Notes under the pieces: generated by a model
Database searches by the model: none
The model's input: the letters and a program-made list of their open reading frames with translations, nothing else
Told to the model about the DNA's origin: nothing
Shown here: positions 1 to 10,464 of the stretch, one piece after another
Position numbering within the stretch: position 1 is the first letter of the stretch
Layout of the letters: every line of letters begins with the position of its first letter
NCBI GenBank assembly: GCA_014529385.2
Contig: CM043971.1
Location: forward strand, 61,350,209 to 61,414,208
Source of the DNA: Adiantum capillus-veneris
Taxonomy: Eukaryota > Streptophyta > Polypodiopsida > Polypodiales > Pteridaceae
Reading direction: 5' to 3'
DNA: 64,000 bases
Position numbers and translations under genes: made by a program

Positions 1-3000
1 CCCTCTGGCCGGTGACGCGTGAACTTGGGTGTCCCGGCAGGGGTCTCTAGCGGCGTGTCGATGGGGGTACGGACGTCAGGTGTCTCCACCGGCGTCTGGG
101 CCCCGAAGCGAGGAGTGTCGAGTGGGGTGGCTCCTGGCGGAGTAGGTAGAGGTGTGTAGCTTCTAGGAACAGTCATCCGTGAAAAACCTGGCGTAGATGG
201 CGATGCTGTGGCTGGTGTGGGGGCGGGCAAAGAAGGGGAGGGTAAAGAGCTTCGTCGAACACGAGGCGGTGTGGAGGCATCGGTGGCGGAATCCCCACAA
301 CAACCGCCACCGCCACCACTAGAGCGCCGGTGTCTAGACGAGTGTGAAGCTCGTCTCGTCGACGCCGAAGCTTCGGAGCGCGCCGAATGCTCCGAAAGAG
401 AGGGATATGCGGATGGAGTTCCACCCTAAAATGTCGACCTTTACACCATGCTGCTGTGTATGACTTATACTACAACGAACAAAGATTATGAGTGGCCGTT
501 CAAACGTTTATAAATAAAGTCACTTGCTAGTCGTACATTGCAAACTTACCTTGGTCGCGCAACCCCGAGAGTACTCCCACTCTTCTTCAGTCACTTCGTC
601 ACCGCATTGTTGTGCGCTTTTCAATTGGTTGTGCAACCATCTTAAGCTCATGAAGGTTGGTAGGCTCTCCAGAACCGCTGGATAGTGCATCGGTGGTCGT
701 CTTCCCCGTCTCCACTCGATTCGTGCCCTTTGTCGCTCTTGCTTTGCATCCTCATATTGTGAAATCCACTTTTGCATCACTGGATTGTGAAGCATGCAAA
801 ATCCGTTGATTTCAGCCTCTAGAACTTCCGTCATCTTCTTCTCAACACCGAGATTGCACATGACAATCCCAGATATGCGCTCATCATCTATGGTTCGCCA
901 TAGCGTGTCCCGGGATTTATCAAATCCGTCTAGCCACTCTCCAATGTACACTAGGGACTCTGATACCAACCAACCTTCTGCCATGCTACCCTCCGGACGT
1001 GCCTTTTGACGCACATATCCCTTAAGCATTTTCATGAAACGTTCTAAGAAGAACATCCATCTCGAATGAACTGTGCCAGCTATTTCCACCTCATCAACTA
1101 TGTGAACAAGAAGATGCACCTGAATGGTTAGCATTGTAGTAGGAAAATGTTTCTCAAACATGCACACAAGCTCCGCAGCATTTAGTTTGGCGAATGGTAT
1201 GGAGTCTACGTTGATCTCCTTTTGTGAGATCCATTGCACCAGCTTTGCAAGTTTGTAGATTGTGTTACGGATGTCGAGAGACAAACATCCCTCAATGGCA
1301 ACCGGTAAAATAAACTGTAAAGTATGTGAAGCAATGATATTAAATTCCACATTTTATGCAATGATATTAAAGTCCACTATGAACGTACCTGACACATTTT
1401 ATGCCAATCGTGTGACTTCAAACCGGTAAGCTTTCCTTCTTTAGTAAAACACGTTCGGAGCGAGTGCATTACGCCAGTGGGGGTCCGCAAAGATCGAATG
1501 GTCTCTTTTACTTTGCGTTCTTGGGCTCCTGTGAAAATCCATGGTGCTTTAGGGAGTTTTATCGATCCATCAGACGCTGTTTACGGCCAATATTTCTCCA
1601 TACGATCCACATTTCTAAGGTCAACTCTGGCTCCCAAACTATCTTTCTTGCCGGTCAAATGGTCCCATAGTAGATTACCCACATTCTTGAATATGTGCAT
1701 TGGATCGAGCAAGTGATTGATCATGAGTCGGGGCCAGTATGGTAACTCGTACCATAGAGATAGTCTCTTCATCCCTGGAGGCAATCCGTCATCGCACATC
1801 TCCTTCTGCTCTAACCATGCATGTGCAGACATCCTTGGTGGCTCTCTTCCCAAAAAGCCGTCGCGTAACACATGATTCTCTGGAAGATACGCTTGATGAC
1901 CTTCGTAGATTTGCTTCTTCAGTGAGGGTGCCCTACCTGCATTCAGTCTAGGTCCACATGTGACACATGCTCTGTATCCGCTTGTTTGAAGCCCTGCATG
2001 TATACACATGATAATAGATCAACTATGGGAAAAAACAAGATTTACAGTGTCTAAGTGAGGAGTGTCAATAGATCACCTGAGCATTCTGTTAGCCCGGGAT
2101 AGTCATGCATGGTCCACATTAGAATGCGTCTGATCAAAGCATTGCTTCGTCCTGTGTGTCGGCTCATATCCACCACCTCTATGCCAATCCAAAATTGTTG
2201 TAGCTCTTCCAATAGTGGACGAAGATACACATCCATATTCTCCACTTTATATCGCCCTGGCACAATCAAGCTTAGCCATAGGTGCCCCTTCTTCGTAGTC
2301 AACCACGGGGGAATGTTGTAGTTGACGATGACAACGGGCCATACACTGTAAGATGTTGATCTTTGACCAAATGGATTTACGCCATCCATAGCCAGGCCTA
2401 AGCGCAAATTTCGAGCTTCCCTGGCAAAATCCGACCATGTTCCATCTATATGTTTCCACGCTACGCAATCTGCAGGAATTCGTAGCACACCATCCGAAGA
2501 TTTATTCTCCTCATGCCATGATGCTAGGGCGGCCATGGACTTACATTCGAAGAAATGCTTGATGCAAGGAAGCAGAGGGAAATGTCGCAAAACCTTTTGT
2601 GGAATTTTTGTCCCGTGGAGATCTACTCGATATCTTTCGGAATCACATTTCGGACACTTCTCCATGTCTATGTATTCCCCTCTGAAAAGAATGCAGTCAT
2701 TAGGACAAGCGTGGATAGAATTGTAATCCATCCCCAAGTTTCGCAAAATCTTTCTTGCTTCATCTCGAGAATCTGGCATCACATTGTCAGCTGGTAGTAT
2801 GTGCTCTTTCAGCAATCTACACAACATAAAAATATGATACAGTCGTGTAAAAATCTATCAGATCATTATACATTTAGAGTTCTATTAAAGTAAACTAATT
2901 GTAATAGATCACCTGAAAAGCGCTGTGACGCTAGTGTCACTCCATCCAAACTTTGCCTGCATGTTGAGAAGAACCAGGAGTGCTTTCAATCTAGACATAC

Positions 3001-3445
3001 GTGCTCCATTATACAATGGCGTATCGGCTTCACTTTTCATATCATCATAGATAAGCCTTTCTAAATCCATGATCGTCTCGATCATTTCATCAATCTCGGG
3101 CTCAAACATTGCCTCGTTGGGAATGTGCTCTGCATGATCATCCCCCGAGCTTTCAGAGGCTACATCTTGTGGCCTCACATATGCTGCTTGACGAAAGCGC
3201 CTGCGAACACGTCTATTGGGTTGCAAGATTGCTGCTTGTTGGCCAGTGTCAGAGTCCGACGAGTTATAATTGGCATCAACTCGATCTATAATAGATGGAT
3301 CGAACTCGCCAAATTCGCGAACGTGCTGCAAAGAAACACGTCTTGTCCGTCGTACAGCATGCTTGCATTGATTACAAGGACATAAGACCCTCGTTGAGAG
3401 ATAGGTGTTTCGGTTGGACGGTCCCACATCCTCGTCGCTACTCAT
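1..3445 (-). pseudogene. TNP2-type CACTA transposase, five-exon model, one in-frame stop, 3' end off the window
   Basis: Nuclear transposase that cuts and joins CACTA element ends. Exons on the minus strand: 3445-2913, 2816-2077, 1993-1389, 1314-550 and 425 to beyond 1. The introns are 96, 83, 74 and 124 bp; each is GT-AG and all codon phases match (2, 1, 0, 0), which strongly supports the model. Exon 1 starts at ATG 3445 and holds a shortened transposase-associated motif (VLCPCNQCKH). Exon 2 is the TNP2 core (IHACPNDCILFRGEY, CPKCDS, LAMDGVNPFG). Exon 3 has LLDPMHIFKNV. Exon 4 is a DUF4218-type region (HLLVHIVDEVEIAG, RWMFFLERFMK) and ends near EEEWEYSRG. Exon 5 is open for 141 codons, rich in Pro, Ser and Thr with repeated TP steps. 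About 1,020 residues are visible. A TAA at 1583-1581 interrupts exon 3 where CACTA-B has CAA, so this copy probably makes no full protein. Exon 5's role is unknown. Confidence 0.87.
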
Positions 3446-3507
3446 AATGAGGATAAAAAACTTATAAACTGGACAACAAATTTAATATTCTATTGGCATT
3501 CTTCGTC

Positions 3508-3510
<3 letters not shown>

Positions 3511-3571
<61 letters not shown>
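3511..3571. repeat. (CT)n microsatellite upstream of CACTA-A TNP2
   Basis: About 60 bp of nearly pure CT dinucleotide lies just upstream of the TNP2 start in transposon orientation. The same tract sits at the same place in CACTA-B (7215-7265) with a different length, so it belongs to the element family and has changed by slippage. Confidence 0.95.
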
Positions 3572-3573
<2 letters not shown>

Positions 3574-3849
3574 ACCTCACATTCTCTAGTCATGTCCAAT
3601 CCCCGCACACCTCGGTCTAGAGGTGCACGGAGATCAGAACCACCGGGTTATAATCTCGTCTTTATTGGTCAATACCTATATTTGTGGGTACAAGAAATAT
3701 ACACACCCACGTCTACATGATACTGCATGTAGTGAACAAAACCCCTTTGCCTCTTCTCTAGCTGTAGCACTTCACAGCATCTTAACATCTTTTCACAGTA
3801 GATCTTTTCACTGTTCGTCTAACTCTAAACCCTAAACCGTAAGTAATTC

Positions 3850-4265
3850 TTGCGTGGACTCGATCTAACCTAAATAAGCGTAAATCTAAATAAACGTAAA
3901 TCTAACTAAAAATAAAGCTAAATCTAATTTAACGTAAGTCTAATGACTAGAGGTTGTCTAGATGGTCATTGTGTCGGGGATGTAGTGACTCTTGCCGCCC
4001 TGAAGATCCACCTTCTTCCCTATCTTCTGAAGACATTTCACCAGTACTTTTGGATCGACGGAGCCCACCATGAGTGAAGGCAGCAATACCCTATATTCCA
4101 TTGAGGGCTTTCTTCACCCGCTTCATGCAGGCATCGCAGTCTATGGAGACCTAAATCTAATCTAATATAACGTAAATCTAAATCTAGCTTAAATAAACGC
4201 AAATCTAGTTAAAAATAAACCTAAATCTAATTTAATGTAAGTCTACATATAACCTAATCTTTAAC
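3850..4265. repeat. Degenerate TAAATCTAA / AACGTAAAT subterminal repeats of CACTA-A
   Basis: Short AT-rich words such as CTAAATCTAA, AACGTAAATC and AATAAACGTAA recur irregularly on both sides of the captured HMA fragment. The array is shared with CACTA-B (7550-8345). Its position between terminus and gene fits CACTA subterminal sequence, although the usual known binding motifs are shorter and regular. It resembles telomere repeat only superficially. Confidence 0.7.
3942..4150 (-). pseudogene. Captured fragment of a host heavy-metal-associated (HMA) domain gene, copy in CACTA-A
   Basis: On the minus strand the segment opens right after a splice-acceptor-like TTTAG at 4151 and encodes VSIDCDACMKRVKKALNGI, the metal-binding half of an HMA domain (CxxC as CDAC). 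The second half appears in another frame as GSVDPKVL and KCLQKIGKK, the usual C-terminal half of the domain in plant HMA (HIPP-type) proteins. A stop follows NGI and the frame shifts between the halves, so it is a non-functional fragment. The tail seen in CACTA-B is missing here. Capture of host exons is well known for CACTA elements; assignment to the HIPP group is inference. Confidence 0.75.
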
Positions 4266-4504
4266 GTCTTTTAAGATAGTTTCCTACGACGTTATAACTC
4301 TCTTCTACTTGTGTGTGTGCGCGTGTGTGGATGTGTGTGCCAATAAAAAGAGATAAATGGTATAACCTTTCTATCACCCATGCCAAGTATGATAGATTGA
4401 TTATGCCATTTCCCTCTTGAATAATAGGTCTTGAGTTCAACTCCTCGTCGGCTAGATCTTTAGGTCTTTTAATTTTAATTAGTTTCCTACGACGTTAAAT
4501 TAGT

Positions 4505-4734
4505 TTCTCTCTCTTTCTCTCTCAATGTGTGTGCGTTTTTTTGGATCGTATGCATGTTTTCTGTCTCTTTTCCTCTCTCAATGTGTGCGTTTTTTGTTTA
4601 TGCATGTTCTCTCTCTCTTTTCCTCTCTCAATGCGTGCGTTTTTTGTTTATGCATGCTCTCTCTCGCTTTTTCTCTCTCAATGTGTGTGTGCATTCTTTG
4701 TTTATGTATGTGTGTGTGCGTTTTTGTTTTTGTT

Positions 4735-4770
<36 letters not shown>
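4505..4770. repeat. CACTA-A minisatellite of about 50-bp units with CT and GT tracts
   Basis: About four units share a TGTGTGCGTTTTTTGTTTAT core followed by GCATG and a CT-rich stretch, ending in a (CT)n run. CACTA-B carries the same block at 8615-8885. Apparent open frames across it (Met-Cys-Val repeats) are low-complexity artefacts. Confidence 0.85.
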
Positions 4771-4774
4771 AACA

Positions 4775-4874
4775 CTATGTGTGTGTGTGAGAGAGAGAGA
4801 GAGGGAGAGAGAAAGAGGGGAAGGGAACATGAGAATGAGGAGAGGGAAGGAGCATACCTGGCTCTCCTTCCTCT

Positions 4875-4907
<33 letters not shown>

Positions 4908-4917
4908 GAGAAGAAAA

Positions 4918-4955
<38 letters not shown>
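4775..4955. repeat. (GT)n and (GA)n tracts near the CACTA-A terminus
   Basis: Alternating GTGTGT, GAGAGA, GTGTGT and GAGAGA blocks separate the minisatellite from the terminal hairpins. The same sequence flanks gypsy-1 in CACTA-B (8890-8943 and 21766-21897), which is how the GAAGG target site can be recognised. Confidence 0.85.
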
Positions 4956-4982
4956 TTACCTGCTCCTTGCTTGAGGGCGCCG

Positions 4983-5186
4983 AAAAACTCAGATCTGAGA
5001 TCTGAGTTTTTGGGCGGGCTCGGTTATTTTTTTACCCCAGCCGGCGTCGCTATGAGCGTCGCAAATTTCTTTGTAAATTTGCGACGCTCATAGCGACGCT
5101 TATAGCGACGGTCATAGCGACGCCGGGAAATTTTTTTTTGAGCGTCGCTGTGTGAGCGTCGCTAATATGAATAGCCTCTTGTAGTG
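4983..5186 (-). repeat. CACTA-A terminal region: palindrome, hairpin and CACTACAAG terminus
   Basis: 4983-5011 is a palindrome with 14-bp arms (AAAAACTCAGATCT) around one central G. 5044-5068 and 5075-5099 are perfect 25-bp inverted repeats with a 6-bp loop, built from GCGTCGC and GAGCGTCGC. Further GCGACGC copies run up to the terminus at 5186. On the minus strand the end reads CACTACAAGAGGCTATTC. These are expected features of CACTA ends, where the element-encoded proteins bind. Confidence 0.9.
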
Positions 5187-7149
5187 GGGGTCCGCAAAGA
5201 TCGAATGGTCTCTTTTACTTTGCGTTCTTGGGCTCCTGTGAAAATCCATAGTGCTTTAGGGAGTTTTATCGATCCATCAGACGTTGTTTGCGGCCAATAT
5301 TGCATACGATCCACATTTCTAAGGTCAACTCTGGCTCCCAAAGTATCTTTCTTGCCGGTCAGATGGTCCCATAGTAGATTACCCACATTCTAGAATATGT
5401 GCACTGGATCGAGCAAGTGATTGATCATGAGTCGGGGCCAGTATGGTAACTCGTACCATAGAGATAGTCTCTTCATCCCTGGAGGCAATCCGTCATCGCA
5501 CATCTCCTTCTTCTCTAACCATGCTTGTGCAGACATCCTTGGTGGCTCTCTTCCCAAAAAGCCATCGCGTAACACATGTTTCTCTGGAAGATACGCTTGA
5601 TGACCTTAGTAGATTTTCTTCTTCAGTGAGAGCGCCCTACGTGCATTCAGTCTAGGTCCACATGTGACACATGCTCTGTATCCGCTTGTTTGAAGCCCTG
5701 CATGTATACACATGATAATAGATCAACTATGGGAAAAAACAAGATTTACAGTGTCTGAGTGAGGAGTGTCAATAGATCACCTGAGCATTCTGTTAGCCCG
5801 GGATAGTCATGCATGGTCCACATTAGAACGCCTCTGATCAAAGCATTCCGTCGTCTTGTGTGTCGGCTCATATCCACCACCTCTATACCAATCCACAATT
5901 GTTGTAGCTCTTCCAATAGTGGACGAAGATACACATCCATATTCTCCACTTTATATCGCCCTGGCACAATCAAGCTTAGCCATATGTGCCCCTTCTTCGT
6001 AGTCAACCACAGGGGAATGTTGTAGTTGACGATTACAACGGGCCATACATTGTAAGATGTTGATCTTTGACCAAATGGATTTACGCCATCCATAGCCAGG
6101 CCTAAGTGCAAATTTCGAGGTTCCCTGGCAAAATCCGACCATGTTTCATCTATATGTTTTCAGGCTACGCAGTCTGCAGGAATTCGTAGCACACCATCCG
6201 AAGATTTATGCTCCTCATGCCATGATGCTAGGGCGGCCATGGACTTACATTCAAAGAAATGCTTGATGCGAGGAAGCAGAGGAAAATGTCGCAAAACCTT
6301 TTGTGGAATTTTTGTCCCGTGGAGATCTACTCGATATCTTTCGGAATCACATTTCGGACTCTTCTCCATGTCTATGTATTCCCCTCTGAAAAGAATGCAG
6401 TCATTAGGACAAGCGTGGATAGAATTGTAATCCATCCCCAAGTTTCGCAAAATCTTTCTGGCTTCATCTCGGGAATCTGGCATCACATTGTCAGCTGGTA
6501 GTATATGCTCTTTAAGCAATCTACACAACATAAAAATACGATACAGTTGTGTAAAAATCTATCAGATCATTATACATTTAGAGTTTTATTAGAGTAAACT
6601 AATTGTAATAGATCACCTGAAAAGCGCTGTGACGCTAGTGTCACTCCATCCAAACATTGCCTGCATGTTGAGAAGAACCAGGAGTGCTTTCAATCTAGAC
6701 ATACGTGCTCCATTATACAATGGAGTATCGGCTTCACTTTTCATATCATCATAGATAAGCCTTTCTGAATCCATGATCGTCTCGATCATTTCATCAATCT
6801 CGGGCTCAAACATTGCCTCGTTGGGAATGTGCTCTGCATGATCATCCCCCGAGCTGTCAGAGGCTACATCTTGTGGCCTCACATATGCTGCTTGACGAAA
6901 GCGCCTGCGAACACGTCTATTGGGTTGCAAAATTGCTGCTTGTTGGCCAGCGTCAGAGTCCGACGAGTTATAATTGGCAACAACTCGATCTATAATAGAT
7001 GGATCGAACTCGCCAAATTCGCGAACGTGCTGCAAAGAAACACGTCTTGTCCGTCGCATAGCATGCTTACATTGATTACAAGGACATAAGACCCTCGTTG
7101 AGAGATAGGTGTTTCGGTTGGACGGTCCCACATCCTCGTCACTACTCAT
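5187..7149 (-). pseudogene. TNP2-type transposase of CACTA-B, exons 1-3, decayed and interrupted
   Basis: Exons follow CACTA-A: 7149-6617, 6520-5781 and 5697 to 5187, with introns of identical length (96 and 83 bp) and conserved GT-AG sites. Exon 1 has the VLCPCNQCKH motif and exon 2 the TNP2 core with LAMDGVNPFG. In-frame stops are visible at 6162-6160 (Trp to TGA), in exon 3 near 5615 (Glu to TAA) and at 5392-5390 (Lys to TAG), plus a small frame change near 5577. Exon 3 ends abruptly at 5187 at the CACTA-A terminus. The gene is dead, but it still shows the CAA codon that CACTA-A has lost. Confidence 0.87.
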
Positions 7150-7211
7150 AATGAGGATAAAAACCTTATAACCTGGACAACAAATTTAATATTCTATCGG
7201 CATTCTTCGTC

Positions 7212-7214
<3 letters not shown>

Positions 7215-7265
<51 letters not shown>
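7215..7265. repeat. (CT)n microsatellite upstream of CACTA-B TNP2
   Basis: Pure CT repeat in the same position as 3511-3571 of CACTA-A, but shorter. Confidence 0.95.
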
Positions 7266-7267
<2 letters not shown>

Positions 7268-7549
7268 CTCACATTCTCTAGTCATGTCCAATCCCCGCAC
7301 ACCTCGGTCTAGAGGTGCACGGAGATCAGAACCACCGGGTTATAATCTCGTCTTTTTTGGTCAATACCTATATTTGTGGGTACAAGAAATCTACAGACCC
7401 ACGTCTATATGATACTGCATGTAGTGGACAAAACTCTTTGCCTCTTCTCTAGCTGTAGCACTTCACATCATCTTAACATCTTTTCACAGTAGATCTTTTC
7501 ACTGTTCGTCTAACTCTAAACCCTAAACCGTAAGTAATTCTTGCGTGGA

Positions 7550-7696
7550 CTCGATCTAATATAAATAAGCGTAAATCTAAATAAACGTAAATCTAACTAA
7601 AAATAAACCTAAGTCTAATTTAACGTAAGTCTACATCTAACCTAATCTTTAACGTCTTTTGGGATAGTTTCCTACGACGTTAAAACTCTCTTCTTC

Positions 7697-7734
<38 letters not shown>

Positions 7735-8345
7735 AAACCTAAATAAACGTAAGTCTAATCTAATATAACATAAATCTAAATCTAACGTAAATTATGTTAT
7801 ATTAAAAACAAAGAACTAAACTAACAGGGATTATAAGAACCCTAAAACTGATTTAACACATAATTTTTCACATAACTCGGCAAGAGTTGGCATTCTCATC
7901 ACTAAAGATGTGAGAGTTAACTTCCGGCGGTGACGCTGCCTCATCTCCATCCACATCTGACGACAGCAATTGGCCCTTTAGACCGTTCTTGCTCTTGTTA
8001 CTAACTTTGAAGTTGCTGTTGAATGACTAGAGGTTGTCTAGATGGTCATTGTGTCGGGGTTGTAATGACTCTTGCCGCCCTGAAGATCCACCTTCTTCCC
8101 TATCTTCTGAAGACATTTCATCAGTACTTTTGGATCGACGGAGCCCACCATGAGTGAAGGCAGCAATACCCTATATTCCATTGAGGGCTTTCTTCACCCG
8201 CTTCATGCAGGCATCGCAGTCTATGGAGACCTAAATCTAATCTAATATAACGTAAATCTAAATCTAGCGTAAATAAACGTAAATCTAATTAAAAATAAAC
8301 CTAAATCTAATCTAATTTAACTTAAATAAACCTAAATCTAATTTA
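7550..8345. repeat. Degenerate TAAATCTAA / AACGTAAAT repeats of CACTA-B, around the HMA fragment
   Basis: Same word family as at 3850-4265. This copy also has a (GT)n run near 7699-7727 and a segment of about 390 bp absent from CACTA-A. The repeats flank the captured exon on both sides, so the exon sits inside the subterminal region. Confidence 0.7.
7868..8230 (-). pseudogene. Captured HMA-domain gene fragment, longer copy in CACTA-B
   Basis: Starts after an acceptor-like TTTAG at 8231 with VSIDCDACMKRVKKALNGI, then GSVDPKVL...KCLQKIGKK in a second frame, then in the first frame again a tail, SNFKVSNKSKNGLKGQ followed by an acidic stretch (SSDVDGDEA) and a stop at 7870-7868. HMA domain followed by an Asn/Lys-rich then acidic linker is the layout of HIPP-type metal-binding plant proteins. 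The fragment therefore spans an exon with its 3' splice site and, apparently, part of the downstream linker. A stop after NGI and two compensating frame changes make it non-coding as it stands. Confidence 0.77.
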
Positions 8346-8614
8346 ACGTAAGTCTACATCTAACCTAATCTTTAACGTCTTTTAGGATAGTTTCCTACGA
8401 CGTTATAACTCTCTTCTTCTTGTGTGTGTGCGCGTGTGTGGATGTGTGTGCCAATAAAAAGAGATAAATGGTATAACCTTTCTATCACCCATGCCAAGTA
8501 TGATAGATTGGTTATGCCATTTCCCTCTTGAATAATAGGTCTTGAGTTCAACTCCTCGTCGGCTAGATCTTTAGGTCTTTTAATTTTAATTAGTTTCCTA
8601 CGACGTTAAATTAG

Positions 8615-8849
8615 TTTCTCTCTCTTTCTCTCTCAATGTGTGTGCGTTTTTTTTGTTTATGCATGTTTTCTCTCTCTTTTCCTCTCTCAATGTGTGCGTT
8701 TTTTGTTTATGCATGTTCTCTCTCTCTTTTCCTCTCTCAATGTGTGCGTTTTTTGTTTATGCATGCTCTCTCTCTCTCTTTTCCTCTCTCAATGTGTGTG
8801 TGCATTCTTTATTTATGTATGTGTGTGTGCGTTTTTGTTTATGTTTGTA

Positions 8850-8885
<36 letters not shown>

Positions 8886-8943
8886 AACACTATGTGTGTG
8901 TGTGTGTGAGAGAGAGAGAGAGGGAGAGAAAAAGAGGGGAAGG
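8615..8943. repeat. CACTA-B minisatellite, GT/GA tracts and the left flank of gypsy-1
   Basis: Same minisatellite as 4505-4770. It ends with GAAGG at 8939-8943, the left copy of the gypsy-1 target duplication; the right copy is 21766-21770. Confidence 0.85.
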
Positions 8944-9245
8944 TATTAACCCTCACGGCTCACGGACACCCCATCACCTACGACGGACGTGTATTATGTA
9001 TTTGGTAGAGTCAGGTACCGGGCTTGTCGGACCAATGGGAAAAGGGTAAGAGTGATCGCCGATGAGAGGCGCACTCTAACTGGGACATTCAAGGGATTAG
9101 TTGGCTAAGCATGGGCGCCCAAGTGTGAATGGGGTGAACTCATATAAAAGCCAACTAAACCTAATTTTTACTCATTCTCTCATTTGTGCAATAGAAGAGT
9201 GCTCTTGCTCTATCTCCATCTCCATCTTCTTCTTCTTCACCTCCT

Positions 9246-9283
<38 letters not shown>

Positions 9284-9528
9284 TGTGTGTGCGATCGAGC
9301 ATTACGAAGGCACGACGGCGGCGAGGCGGTTGAGCGCGGCACAACTGCAGCTTCTTCTTCATCGCGGCGAGGAATCCACCACGAAGGCGAGCGTAGAGCG
9401 GTGAGTGACACACCCTTTGCTCTCTTGAGCTTGCTAGTTTAGGCTTGTTGTGTGCTTGGAGCCATTTGTGGCTCGCACACGGTGTATCGGCAAGTCCCTT
9501 GCTTCGACAGTGTGGCAAGGAGCGCACA
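8944..9528 (+). repeat. 5' LTR of gypsy-1
   Basis: Direct match to 21181-21765, ending in CA. A TATAAAAG box at 9143-9150 fits the LTR promoter. An internal GT/GA microsatellite differs in length from the other LTR. Confidence 0.95.
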
Positions 9529-9532
9529 TTTT

Positions 9533-9550
9533 TGGCGCCGCTGCCGGGGA
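9533..9550 (+). other. Primer binding site of gypsy-1
   Basis: TGGCGCCGCTGCCGGGGA begins four bases after the LTR. This motif is the usual primer site of Athila/Tat-type plant gypsy elements. LARD-3 has a close variant at 61891-61874. Confidence 0.85.
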
Positions 9551-10464
9551 TATGCCCTACACTAAGTTCGGTTAGCACTTTACGCTTTCTTGTGGTGTAA
9601 TCTCTATCATAGGAAAGGCAGGGAATGAGTGTGTGTAGTTGTGTGGAGATTTTTGTTTTTTGCGTTTTCTACGTTTTCTGGTTTGCACTGCACAGTTAGC
9701 ATTTCTTGCGTTTTTGCATTTTCTGCATTTTTTGGTTCTGTCAAGTTTCAATTTCTGCATTTTCTGCGTTTAATTTTCTGTCAAGTTCTAATTTCTGCAA
9801 TTTTTTGCGCTTTTTCAATTTTCTGCAATTTCTGCATTTCTGCATTTTCAATTTCTGCGTTTTCAATTTCTGTATTTTCTGCATAAAAGAAAAAAAAACT
9901 AAAATAAAATTTTAAAAATAAATCGGAAAATAAAAACGCGAGTGAGCGGGCGGTTAAATTTTTCGAAAATAAAAACCGTGAGTTTTAAAACGGACGGGTT
10001 GGTTTGTATAAAAGATAGATCAGGATCGGGATCATTTCCCCAAGCCCAAGCCCTAGCCCAGGCCCAGGCCTCAGTCTTATGATATACAGTAGATTCACTT
10101 TTATATATATACCCTACTCCCTCAAGAGGGAATGAGAGCATGTGGGACAAGTCCTCCACTCTCCTCCCTTCTCTTCCCACTTGCACCCTTAGACTTTCTA
10201 GTTTGGGCCTAGTTCCCTACTGAAAATTGACAGTTTTAGGGATTCCGAGGGTATAGAGTGACCAAACGGAGGGCTGTAAAGCTCAGCACGACCCTCTGAC
10301 CGAGACGCTCGTTTTGAGCTATCATACGCTCTATTCTATAGTCGGGTCAGAAAAAAAGGACCAAAAAGTCAAATTAAGGAAAGAGTTGGGTTGCAAAACA
10401 CCCAAAAATACTAGGTGAGCAGCCTTCACGGGCACTCACTGACACTTCTAAGGGATCAAGTCAT

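Larger units (their letters stand above)
1..5186 (-). mobile_element. CACTA-A: CACTA (En/Spm) DNA transposon, 5' part; the far end lies outside the window
   Basis: The element ends exactly at 5186: read on the minus strand it starts CACTACAAGAGGC, the classic CACTA terminus, followed by GCGACGC-type subterminal repeats and two hairpins. Inside, in minus-strand order, come a minisatellite, degenerate TAAATCTAA repeats, a captured HMA-gene fragment, a (CT)n tract and a spliced TNP2 transposase gene that leaves the window at position 1. The sequence starting at 5187 continues as TNP2 exon 3 of a sister element, matching CACTA-A's own exon 3 near 1479, so CACTA-A appears inserted into CACTA-B. 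Compared with CACTA-B it lacks about 400 bp (equivalent to about 7634-8021). Confidence 0.9.

Noticed and set aside
3820-3840. CTAAACCCTAAACC as telomeric sequence
   Set aside because: Only two units, inside a CACTA element, followed by unrelated TAAATCTAA words.
4525-5093. Long overlapping open frames with Met-Cys-Val and Arg-Glu repeats
   Set aside because: All are translations of GT, CT and GA tracts; no codon structure and all frames are open alike.
7868-8230. The HMA fragment as a working host gene
   Set aside because: A stop in the domain and two frame changes, no start codon context, and a position inside a transposon subterminal region.
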